Assembly: GCA_902768785.1 (NCBI GenBank)
Contig: CACXMM010000018.1
Location: 1-64,000, forward strand
Direction of reading: 5' to 3'
DNA from: an uncultured Prevotellaceae bacterium
GTDB lineage: Bacteria > Bacteroidota > Bacteroidia > Bacteroidales > Bacteroidaceae
Length of the DNA: 64,000 bases
Made by a program: the position numbers and the translations under genes. How positions within the stretch are numbered: position 1 is the first letter of the stretch; each line of letters starts with the position of its first letter. A model generated the notes under the pieces. The model searched no databases, was not told the origin of the DNA, and was given only the letters and a program-made list of their open reading frames with translations. Positions 8,539 to 16,432 of this stretch are shown one piece after another.

Positions 8539-10056
8539 ATGAAAATATTTACAAGCGCTCAGATACATGAGCTCGACCATTATACGATAGAGCATGAACC
8601 TATCCGCTCTATCGACTTGATGGAGCGTGCCGCCAAGACGTTGGTACGTGCCATCACTGATACATGGACGAACGAGAAACCTGTGGTAGTGTTTGCCGGA
8701 CCTGGCAACAACGGTGGCGACGCCCTCGCCGTGGCCCGCCTGCTTGCCGAGCAGAATTACAAGGTCAGCATCTACCTTTTTAATGTAAACGGGAAACTCT
8801 CGGAGGATTGTACCATCAACCGTCAGCGCATCATCGACAGTCGGAAAGTCAAGGAGTTCTTCGAGGTGAAAGATGAGTTCGACCCGCCACAGCTCACACC
8901 TTCCACACTGGTTATCGACGGTTTGTTCGGCTCTGGACTGAACAAACCATTGGCCGGAGGCTTCTCCTCGTTAGTGAAATATATCAACCAGTCGCCAGCG
9001 GAGATTGTCAGTATCGACATCCCCTCAGGACTGATGACCGAAGATAACACGTACAACGTACGGGCCAATATCATCAAAGCAGACGTGACGCTCACCCTGC
9101 AGCAGAAGAAACTCTCGTTCCTCTTTGCCGAGAACCAGCAGTTTATCGGGAAACTGCGCATCCTCGATATCCGACTGAGTCAGGAGGGCATCCAGAAGAT
9201 CGAGGCACAATACACCATGCTCGATGAGACGGATATCCGTCCACGCATGCTCCATCGTAATGAGTTCGCCCATAAAGGCGACATGGGAAATGCGCTGATC
9301 ATCGCAGGAAGCTATGGCATGGCAGGTGCTGCTGTATTGGCCACCAGAGCCTGTCTGCGTGCTGGAACGGGAAAGGTGACCGTTCACACCCCAAGGCGCA
9401 ACAACGATATCTTGCAGATCAGCGTGCCAGAGGCCGTTCTCGACATCGACCGTGATGAGTTATATTTCAGTGACACCGTAGATACAGAGGACATGGACGC
9501 CGTATGCATCGGTCCCGGACTGCGTCAACAGGAGAGCACCGCCATCGCCCTGATCTCCCAGATCAGACGCTCCCAATGCCCCATCGTGCTTGATGCCGAT
9601 GCGTTGAACATCCTGGCCAACCACCGTGCCTGGCTCCAGCAGCTGCCGAAAAACATTATCATGACTCCCCATCCCAAGGAGTTCGACCGACTGAACGGCA
9701 GCAACTGCGCTGATTCCTTCGAGCGGTTGTCAAAGGCACGTGACCTGGCAGAGCACCTGCAGGCCTATATCATCTTGAAAGGGCACTATTCAGCTTTGTG
9801 CATGCCTAACGGGCATGTGGTCTTCAACAGTACGGGCAATGCGGGCATGGCTACTGCAGGCAGCGGCGATGTACTGTCCGGAATCATTACCGGACTGTTA
9901 GCCAGGGGCTATAAGCATGCCGATGCCTGTATGGTAGGCATGTACCTGCATGGACTGGCTGGTGACATGGCCGCCAAAGACCTTGGACAAGAGAGTCTGA
10001 CGGCCAGCGACCTCATCAACTATCTGCCCAAAGCATTCCTGAGAATCAACGATTAA
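8539..10056 (+). CDS. nnr: Bifunctional NAD(P)H-hydrate epimerase / ADP-dependent dehydratase
   Basis: A 505-residue repair enzyme that reconverts damaged NAD(P)HX to NAD(P)H. The N-terminal YjeF_N epimerase domain (about 1-215) contains FAGPGNNGGDALAVARLL and VDALFGSGL-type sequence (VIDGLFGSGLN). The C-terminal ribokinase-like dehydratase (about 225-500) has AGSYGMAGAA, CIGPGLRQ, LDADALN, TPHPKEF and the final GSGDVLSGIITGLLARG motif. The start MKIFTSAQIHELD matches the family start. A DUF4831 gene follows after 11 bases. Confidence 0.96.
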   Translation: MKIFTSAQIHELDHYTIEHEPIRSIDLMERAAKTLVRAITDTWTNEKPVVVFAGPGNNGGDALAVARLLAEQNYKVSIYLFNVNGKLSEDCTINRQRIIDSRKVKEFFEVKDEFDPPQLTPSTLVIDGLFGSGLNKPLAGGFSSLVKYINQSPAEIVSIDIPSGLMTEDNTYNVRANIIKADVTLTLQQKKLSFLFAENQQFIGKLRILDIRLSQEGIQKIEAQYTMLDETDIRPRMLHRNEFAHKGDMGNALIIAGSYGMAGAAVLATRACLRAGTGKVTVHTPRRNNDILQISVPEAVLDIDRDELYFSDTVDTEDMDAVCIGPGLRQQESTAIALISQIRRSQCPIVLDADALNILANHRAWLQQLPKNIIMTPHPKEFDRLNGSNCADSFERLSKARDLAEHLQAYIILKGHYSALCMPNGHVVFNSTGNAGMATAGSGDVLSGIITGLLARGYKHADACMVGMYLHGLAGDMAAKDLGQESLTASDLINYLPKAFLRIND

Positions 10057-10067
10057 TATCCAAAGCA

Positions 10068-11147
10068 ATGATAAGAATCAGTATAAAGAGAATCAAGAGA
10101 ATTGTTCTTCATATCGGTCTGCTTACCTTCCTTCCTCTTAGTGCCCTGGCACAACAGACGGTGGAAGGCACCAGCTATTACCTGCCTCGTACTGCCATCA
10201 AATACACCCTGCTCATCGAACGGGTATCGACACAACCGGGTGAACTCTGCATGTATGCCGACAGGTTCTTGAAGAAAAGTGATGTGGCCACCAAACCTGT
10301 CACATCGTATCGTATCCTGACGATCAAGATAAGTACCGAGGGGGTGGCAGACACCACGAAGCTGTTCACACCGGCCATCGATGCCAAGCATTCCATCAGC
10401 AGCATCAAGGTAGATGATGAGAGCGGTATCTTACTTGCCGTCAATGCTGACCCCATCAGGATAGAGAAGCCATTACCTTTCGTTGCGGCTGAGAAACCGC
10501 TGCCACTGAATCCACGTGACTATATGAGTCAGGAGATCCTGGCGGCTGGCAGTAGTGCGAAGATGGCAGAGCTGATTGCACAAGAGATCTACGACATCCG
10601 GGAGAGCAAAAGCCAGCTGAACAAAGGACAGGCTGACTTCATGCCGAAGGATGGGGAACAGATGCGCATCATGCTCAATAACCTGAACACACAAGAGGCA
10701 GCATTGCTACAGATGTTCGAGGGCGTCACCGACCGTGACACCACAGAGACGGTCATCACCTTCATCCCCGACAAATCAGTAAGTAAACAAGTACTGTTCC
10801 GCTTCTCCAAGTACTTTGGTCTGGTGGAAGCCGACGACCTCAGCGGTGAGCCTTACTATATCAGTATTGACGACCTGCATAAACAGGCACAGAACACAGC
10901 CATTGCGGAGACGGGCAAGAAGGGCAAAGACGATGCTGGCATCTATGCCAACCTTCCCGGGAAGATCCGTGCCACCCTCTACCATAACGAGAAAATGATG
11001 ATGGAGAGTGAGCTATATGCTGCACAATTCGGTGTGACAGCTCCCCTGGACAACGAGCTCTTTGGCAAGAAACTGCAGACCAGTCTGATCTACCATCCTG
11101 CCACTGGTCATGTGGAGACGATTCAGACGGAAATCCTTAAGAAATAA
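10068..11147 (+). CDS. DUF4831 family exported protein
   Basis: A 359-residue protein of the Bacteroidetes DUF4831 family. It has a signal peptide (about 1-28, PLSALAQ) and then the typical YYLPRTAIKYTLLIER opening. The middle contains two charged helical stretches around EIYDIRESKSQLNKGQAD, seen in the family, and no enzyme motif that I recognise. It is likely periplasmic or outer-membrane attached. It follows nnr by 11 bases and precedes tatA by 14, so it is probably in one transcript with nnr and the Tat genes. Confidence 0.88.
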   Translation: MIRISIKRIKRIVLHIGLLTFLPLSALAQQTVEGTSYYLPRTAIKYTLLIERVSTQPGELCMYADRFLKKSDVATKPVTSYRILTIKISTEGVADTTKLFTPAIDAKHSISSIKVDDESGILLAVNADPIRIEKPLPFVAAEKPLPLNPRDYMSQEILAAGSSAKMAELIAQEIYDIRESKSQLNKGQADFMPKDGEQMRIMLNNLNTQEAALLQMFEGVTDRDTTETVITFIPDKSVSKQVLFRFSKYFGLVEADDLSGEPYYISIDDLHKQAQNTAIAETGKKGKDDAGIYANLPGKIRATLYHNEKMMMESELYAAQFGVTAPLDNELFGKKLQTSLIYHPATGHVETIQTEILKK

Positions 11148-11161
11148 ATAGCAAAGACATT

Positions 11162-11329
11162 ATGAATATTGGAACATCTGAGATTATCCTTATCGCCCTT
11201 GTCATCCTGTTGCTGTTCGGCGGTAAGAAGATTCCCGAGCTGATGAAAGGCTTGGGAAAGGGCGTGAAAAGCTTTAAAGACGGAATTAACGGGAAAGACG
11301 ACGAACCCCAGGTGAAGGATGAGCCATGA
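11162..11329 (+). CDS. tatA: Sec-independent translocase subunit TatA
   Basis: A 55-residue TatA/E pore-forming subunit. Residues 1-24 are a short periplasmic start and one membrane helix (EIILIALVILLLFGG), followed by the hinge KKIPELMKGLGKGVKSFKDG amphipathic helix and an acidic tail ending DEP. The ATG at 11162 gives a normal TatA start (MNIGTSE). Its 3' end overlaps tatC by 11 bases, so the two are translationally coupled. No tatB is present, as in minimal TatAC systems. Confidence 0.95.
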   Translation: MNIGTSEIILIALVILLLFGGKKIPELMKGLGKGVKSFKDGINGKDDEPQVKDEP

Positions 11330-12083
11330 GGAGACGCTGACCTTTTGGGATCATCTCGACGTACTCAGGGGTAGTCTTATTCGGATGATCGTGGCCGCTG
11401 TCGTGATGGGCATCGCCGCTTTCTTCATGAAAGACTGGCTCTTCGACATCGTGCTTGCACCAAAAGACAGCACTTTCTGCACCTATCGTCTGTTAGGCAT
11501 CGGAGACTTCTCGATCCAGCTGGTGAATACCGGCCTCACTGAGCAGTTCATGATCCACATGAAGGTGGCACTGATGGCAGGACTGCTGGTCGCTTCACCT
11601 TATATATTATATATACTGTTCAGATTCATCTCCCCTGCCCTCTATGAGAACGAACGGAGGTATTCCGTCAGAATCACCGTAGCAGCATATGCCATGTTCC
11701 TCATCGGCGTAGTGGTGAACTACCTCCTCATCTTCCCCCTGACCGTCAGGTTCCTGGGGACTTACCGTGTGAGCGAAGAGGTACAGACATTACTCACCCT
11801 CACGAGTTATATCGATACCCTCGTCATGATGAGCCTGATCTTCGGCATCATCTTCGAGATTCCCGTCGTTTCCTGGCTTCTTGCCAAAGCTGGGATGCTC
11901 AAAGCTTCGTGGATGACACGCTACCGCCGTCATGCCATCGTAGCCATCCTGATCGTCGCTGCCATCATCACACCCACTGCCGACATCATGACCTTGGTGA
12001 TCGTATCACTGCCCATCTGGCTTCTTTACGAAGTAAGTATCCTGCTTGTACGTACCGTGAGTAGTAAGAACCTGGCGGCTTAA
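11319..12083 (+). CDS. tatC: Sec-independent translocase subunit TatC
   Basis: A 254-residue polytopic membrane protein that recognises twin-arginine signal peptides. It has the characteristic N-terminal TFWDHLDVLRGSLIR, six predicted membrane helices, the FISPALYENERR loop and the conserved FEIPVVSWLLAKAGM segment with the functionally important Glu, ending in PTADIMTLVIVSLPIWLLYE. It overlaps tatA. The two genes downstream both encode twin-arginine motifs, which suggests a dedicated translocase-substrate cluster. Confidence 0.97.
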   Translation: MSHEETLTFWDHLDVLRGSLIRMIVAAVVMGIAAFFMKDWLFDIVLAPKDSTFCTYRLLGIGDFSIQLVNTGLTEQFMIHMKVALMAGLLVASPYILYILFRFISPALYENERRYSVRITVAAYAMFLIGVVVNYLLIFPLTVRFLGTYRVSEEVQTLLTLTSYIDTLVMMSLIFGIIFEIPVVSWLLAKAGMLKASWMTRYRRHAIVAILIVAAIITPTADIMTLVIVSLPIWLLYEVSILLVRTVSSKNLAA

Positions 12084-12135
12084 CCATCCCACATGATCTT
12101 GATAACATCTATACAACCTAATAATAAATAGCCAC

Positions 12136-13614
12136 ATGTTAAAAAAAATCCGAATTACACTCGCGACACTGATGATGTTGTTCATCACACTGTTGTTGCT
12201 CGACATCTCCGGTACACTGCATCACTACCTTGGATGGATGGCGAAGATACAGTTCCTGCCAGCTGTATTGGCATTAAATGTCGCAGTTGTCATCGTCTTG
12301 GTCTTGATCACCCTGATCTTTGGCCGTATCTACTGTTCGGTCATCTGTCCTCTTGGTATCATGCAGGATATCATCTCTTGGATTCACGGCAAGCGGAAAA
12401 AGAACCGCTTTACCTATTCCGCTGAGAAGAAATGGCTGCGCTATCCCCTTCTTGTTTTGTTCATTGCCGCCTTGGTGGCGGGAGTGGGCTCCTTCGTAGC
12501 GCTCCTGGCACCCTACAGTTCCTATGGACGTATCGTCGTAAACCTGTTCAAGCCTGTTTACGAGGCCGGGAATAACATCTTGGCTTCCATTGCAGAACAT
12601 TTCGACAGTTACACTTTCTACCATGTGGATATATGGGTCAAGAGCATGCCTACACTGATCATCGCAGCGGTTACCTTCGTTATCATCGCCCTCCTGGCTT
12701 GGCGAGGCGGACGTACTTATTGCAACACCATCTGTCCCGTTGGTACATTCCTGAGCTTCTTCAGTCGCTTTTCGTTCTTGAAGATCCACTTCGATGAGGA
12801 AAAATGCAAAAACTGCAGTCTGTGTACCAAGAACTGCAAGGCATCCTGTATCGACTATAAGAACCACACCGTAGATCACAGTCGTTGTGTAACCTGCGGT
12901 AACTGCATTGAGGCATGCAAGTTCGGTGCCCTCTCTTATCGGCACGGCCAGTCCGTGAAACCCGTGAAGACAGATAGTGAACCTGATTCATCCCGCCGCT
13001 CTTTCCTGCTTGGTGCAGCACTGGCAACGACAGCCGCAGCACTGGCACAAGAGAAGAAAAAGGTGGATGGAGGTCTGGCAACCATAGAAGAGAAGAAAGC
13101 GCCTCAGCGTACCACTGCCATCACCCCACCGGGATCTTTCTCTGCAAAGAACATGTCTCAGCACTGTACAGCATGCCAGCTGTGCGTCTCCGCCTGTCCT
13201 AACCAGGTGCTACGTCCCTCTACAGGACTGCTCACACTGATGCAGCCCACTATGAGCTATGAGTTAGGTTATTGCCGTCCGGAGTGTAACCGCTGCTCAC
13301 AGGTTTGTCCTGCAGGAGCTATCAAGCCTATCAGTAAAGAGGAGAAGAGCAATACACAGATTGGTCATGCGGTATGGATCAAAAAGAACTGTATCCCCGT
13401 CACCGACGGTGTGGAGTGTGGCAATTGCGAGCGCCATTGTCCTGCTCAAGCCATAGAGATGGTGCCATTGGATCCCGATGATGAGATGTCGGTGATGATT
13501 CCCACCGTGAACGAGGCAAAGTGTATCGGCTGCGGTGCCTGTGAGAACCTGTGTCCCGCACGGCCATTCAGCGCCATCTACGTGGAAGGACATGAGATGC
13601 ACAAAACACTATAG
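12136..13614 (+). CDS. Membrane polyferredoxin with internal twin-arginine motif (NapH/NapG-like fusion)
   Basis: A 492-residue iron-sulfur protein. Four membrane helices (about 5-25, 42-62, 100-125, 172-190) carry two CxxxCP motifs (Cys67/71 and Cys196/200) as in NapH/NosR/MauN. Two 4Fe-4S clusters follow (CKNCSLCTKNC at 224-234, CVTCGNCIEAC at 251-261). Then a twin-arginine signal-like segment (SSRRSFLLGAALATTAAALA, Arg287-288) leads into a second ferredoxin half with CTACQLCVSAC, CNRCSQVC, CGNCERHC and CIGCGACENLC. It looks like a fusion of a NapH-type quinol-side protein and a NapG-type Tat ferredoxin, probably moving electrons from the membrane to a periplasmic acceptor. tatC is 52 bases upstream and a Tat oxidoreductase follows. 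Confidence 0.88.
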   Translation: MLKKIRITLATLMMLFITLLLLDISGTLHHYLGWMAKIQFLPAVLALNVAVVIVLVLITLIFGRIYCSVICPLGIMQDIISWIHGKRKKNRFTYSAEKKWLRYPLLVLFIAALVAGVGSFVALLAPYSSYGRIVVNLFKPVYEAGNNILASIAEHFDSYTFYHVDIWVKSMPTLIIAAVTFVIIALLAWRGGRTYCNTICPVGTFLSFFSRFSFLKIHFDEEKCKNCSLCTKNCKASCIDYKNHTVDHSRCVTCGNCIEACKFGALSYRHGQSVKPVKTDSEPDSSRRSFLLGAALATTAAALAQEKKKVDGGLATIEEKKAPQRTTAITPPGSFSAKNMSQHCTACQLCVSACPNQVLRPSTGLLTLMQPTMSYELGYCRPECNRCSQVCPAGAIKPISKEEKSNTQIGHAVWIKKNCIPVTDGVECGNCERHCPAQAIEMVPLDPDDEMSVMIPTVNEAKCIGCGACENLCPARPFSAIYVEGHEMHKTL

Positions 13615-13626
13615 AAGCCACAACAA

Positions 13627-13665
13627 CTAGTATTACTAGAAAAACTAGTTTAACTAGAAATCTAG
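13627..13665. repeat. Phased CTAG repeats
   Basis: Five CTAG tetranucleotides start at 13627, 13636, 13645, 13654 and 13662, spacings of 9, 9, 9 and 8 bases, with A/T-only sequence between. They fill the gap between two Tat-locus genes. Several overlapping small hairpins are possible. Confidence 0.75.
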
Positions 13666-13713
13666 TATAAGTTGAATAACAATTAAAACTTGAACCATCA
13701 ACCCCACAACCCC

Positions 13714-15132
13714 ATGAAACCAATCTCCAGAAGACAATTCCTCAAGATATCCGGGGGAGCCGCTGTAGCCTCCTCCACCCTGCTCGCAGCCTGCAAGAAC
13801 AAAGACGGTGAGGGAGCGGCCTCGAAGCAAGAGCCGCCCAAAGACAAGATGACCTATCGCATCAACCCCAACACCAACGATAAGGTGTCGCTCCTTGGAT
13901 ATGGCATGATGCGACTCCCGAGGGAGAGTGAGAAAGACGATGCTCCCTACGATCAGGAGATGATCAACCGTCAGGTGGATTATGCCATCGAACATGGCGT
14001 GAACTATTTCGATACCAGTCCTGCCTATTGTATGGGACAGTCGGAGCACTGCACAGGTATCGCCCTGCACCGCCATCCCCGAGACAAATACTACATTGCC
14101 ACCAAGATGTCGAACTTCTCACCCGAAAGTATGACACGCAAGGGATCCATTGAGATGTTCGAGAACTCCCTCAAGGAACTACAGGTGGATTATATCGACT
14201 ATCTCCTGCTTCATGCCATCGGCGGTGACTCAAGAGACAAAGACAGTGAGGAGACTTTCAATGCACGCTTCATGGATAACGGAATCCTTGACTGGCTTGT
14301 TGAGCAGAAAAGGAAAGGCCGTATCCGTAACCTCGGCTTCTCTTACCATGGCGATGTGGAGATCTTCGACATGCTGCTGCAATGGCACGATGAAGGACGA
14401 TACCACTGGGACTTTGTGCAAATCGAGCTCAACTACCTCGACTGGGACTGGGCCAATGAGATCAACGACCGTAACACCGATGCTTCCTACCTCTATGCAG
14501 AGTTGGAAAAACGGGGCATTCCCGCAGTGATCATGGAGCCACTTCTCGGTGGACGTTTAGCCAATGTTCCCGACCCCATCGTCAGGAAGATGAAGGAGCG
14601 CAGACCCGAAAGCAGTGTGGCCTCATGGGCTTTCCGTTATGCAGGAACACCCAAGGGTGTGCTCACCGCACTCAGCGGTATGACCTACATGGAACATCTT
14701 CGTGACAATATCACCACCTACGCTCCGTTGGAGCCCATCACGGAAGAAGAGAATGCATTCCTCATGGAGATTGCCGAAGACATCTATAACCTCAAGAACA
14801 TTCCCTGTAACGAATGCAACTATTGTATGCCCTGTCCCTATGGCATCAATATTCCCGCCATCTTCGTGCACTACAACAAATGCATCAAGGAGGGTAACCT
14901 GCCCAACATTGAGAAAAAAGAAAAGGAAAACGAAGACCAGAAAGAGTACCGTCGTCAGCGACGTGCCTTCCTCATCGGCTACGACCGCAGCGTACCACGT
15001 CTCCGTCAAGCCAGTCATTGTATCCAGTGCGGACAGTGCAATCCCCATTGTCCACAGCGCATCGACATCCCAAGGGAGATGCGGCGCATCGATGAATATG
15101 TGGAGACTTTGAAACGGGACACCGATGTTTAA
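13714..15132 (+). CDS. Tat-exported lipoprotein aldo/keto reductase with C-terminal 4Fe-4S domain
   Basis: A 472-residue oxidoreductase. It starts with a Tat lipoprotein signal: SRRQFLK (Arg6-7) then SSTLLAAC with the lipobox Cys27. The aldo/keto reductase barrel follows (LLGYGMMRLP, YFDTSPAYCMGQSE, YIATKM, DYIDYLLLHA, LGFSYHG, EPLLGGRLA). The C-terminal quarter carries cysteine motifs CNECNYCMPCPYG and CIQCGQCNPHCPQRID for ferredoxin-type clusters. The start at 13714 is preferred to an upstream TTG because it begins the Tat signal. The gene ends the nnr-DUF4831-tatAC-polyferredoxin series, so it is the probable redox partner of the polyferredoxin. The substrate is unknown. Confidence 0.92.
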   Translation: MKPISRRQFLKISGGAAVASSTLLAACKNKDGEGAASKQEPPKDKMTYRINPNTNDKVSLLGYGMMRLPRESEKDDAPYDQEMINRQVDYAIEHGVNYFDTSPAYCMGQSEHCTGIALHRHPRDKYYIATKMSNFSPESMTRKGSIEMFENSLKELQVDYIDYLLLHAIGGDSRDKDSEETFNARFMDNGILDWLVEQKRKGRIRNLGFSYHGDVEIFDMLLQWHDEGRYHWDFVQIELNYLDWDWANEINDRNTDASYLYAELEKRGIPAVIMEPLLGGRLANVPDPIVRKMKERRPESSVASWAFRYAGTPKGVLTALSGMTYMEHLRDNITTYAPLEPITEEENAFLMEIAEDIYNLKNIPCNECNYCMPCPYGINIPAIFVHYNKCIKEGNLPNIEKKEKENEDQKEYRRQRRAFLIGYDRSVPRLRQASHCIQCGQCNPHCPQRIDIPREMRRIDEYVETLKRDTDV

Positions 15133-15143
15133 AGCAACCAAAA

Positions 15144-15165
15144 AGCCCCGCCAGATGGCGGGGCT
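15144..15165 (-). terminator. Bidirectional terminator between the oxidoreductase and fba
   Basis: A 9-bp G/C-rich stem (AGCCCCGCC / GGCGGGGCT, loop AGAT). On the minus strand it is followed by TTTTT, so it mainly ends the fba transcript; it also lies 11 bases after the plus-strand stop. Confidence 0.88.
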
Positions 15166-15210
15166 AAAATATGTACATAAACTAAATAAATGAACCGATA
15201 GGATGACTGC

Positions 15211-16221
15211 TTAGTCGCAGTTGGCCAGTTTGTTGTCAGAGCCGAGCACATCGATGATCTTGTGCTTGTACATCTTCTCCATTTCATCACGGGCAGGACC
15301 GCAGAACTTACGTGGATCAAACTCACCTGGTTTGTCATGCAGCACACGGCGAACAGCAGCGGTGAAGGCCAGACGGGAGTCGGAGTCGATATTGATCTTG
15401 CAGACAGCGCTCTCAGAAGCCTTGCGGAGCTGCTCCTCAGGAATACCGATAGCATCGGGCAACTTGCCACCCAGCGAGTTGATCTCATCAACATACTCCT
15501 GGGGAACAGAAGAAGAACCATGGAGCACGATGGGGAATCCTGGCAGTTTCTCCATCACAGCGTCGAGCACGTCGAATGCCAATGGAGGAGGAACGAGCTT
15601 GCCGGTCTTCGGGTCACGTGTACACTGCTCCGGTGTGAACTTATATGCACCATGACTGGTACCAATAGAGATAGCCAGCGAGTCGCAGCCTGAGCGCTGT
15701 GAGAACTCGATAACCTCCTCAGGCTTGGTGTAGTGGCTCTCGGCAGACGACACTTCATCCTCAACGCCAGCGAGCACACCGAGCTCAGCCTCAACAGTAA
15801 CGTCAAACTGATGAGCATAGTCCACGACCTTCTTCGTCAGAGCGATGTTCTCCTCGAAGGGCAGGTGACTGGCATCGATCATCACGCTTGAGAAACCATA
15901 GTCGATACAGCTCTTGCAAGTCTCGAAGCTGTCGCCATGATCCAGGTGCAGAACAATCTCGGGGTGCTTGCATCCCAATTCCTTAGCATACTCCACAGCG
16001 CCTTGTGCCATATAGCGAAGCAGTGTGGCGTTGGCATAGTTACGTGCACCCTTGGAAACCTGCAGGATGACGGGGCTCTTCAGGTCGGAAGAGGCTTTGA
16101 TGATAGCCTGCAGCTGCTCCATGTTGTTGAAATTGAAGGCGGGAATAGCATATCCGCCATTGATGGCACGCTTGAACATCTCACGGGTGTTCACAAGGCC
16201 TAATGATTTGTAATCTACCAT
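15211..16221 (-). CDS. fba: Class II fructose-bisphosphate aldolase
   Basis: A 336-residue zinc aldolase of glycolysis and gluconeogenesis (fructose-1,6-bisphosphate to DHAP and GAP). Zinc and active-site residues are visible in LHLDHGDSFETCK, VMIDASHLPFEEN, TVEAELGVLAGVED, ISIGTSHGAYKF and IVLHGSSSVP. The ATG at 16221 (MVDYKSLGLVNTREMF) is chosen as it matches the family start. A minus-strand TAATTTTGC promoter lies at 16295-16303. The gap to the GH9 gene (16222-16432) holds nothing else that I can see. Confidence 0.96.
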   Translation of the reverse strand: MVDYKSLGLVNTREMFKRAINGGYAIPAFNFNNMEQLQAIIKASSDLKSPVILQVSKGARNYANATLLRYMAQGAVEYAKELGCKHPEIVLHLDHGDSFETCKSCIDYGFSSVMIDASHLPFEENIALTKKVVDYAHQFDVTVEAELGVLAGVEDEVSSAESHYTKPEEVIEFSQRSGCDSLAISIGTSHGAYKFTPEQCTRDPKTGKLVPPPLAFDVLDAVMEKLPGFPIVLHGSSSVPQEYVDEINSLGGKLPDAIGIPEEQLRKASESAVCKINIDSDSRLAFTAAVRRVLHDKPGEFDPRKFCGPARDEMEKMYKHKIIDVLGSDNKLANCD

Positions 16222-16294
16222 AATACTATTGTATTTAAAATGAATAATAAACAATCTTTTCCGCCCCGTTGGAATACAACGGTTTGAATCATCT

Positions 16295-16303
16295 GCAAAA
16301 TTA
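16295..16303 (-). promoter_or_regulatory. fba promoter -7 box
   Basis: Minus-strand TAATTTTGC, 74 bases before the fba start. Confidence 0.55.
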
Positions 16304-16432
16304 ACATTTTATTTTCTCACGGCAAAGACTAAAAACATTTTTTAAGGATGAATCCGTCCGATTTTACTAAAATGTAACACGTTACCGATTCGACGGGATG
16401 CATTTTGCAAGATGTACATGACAAAAACGCGC

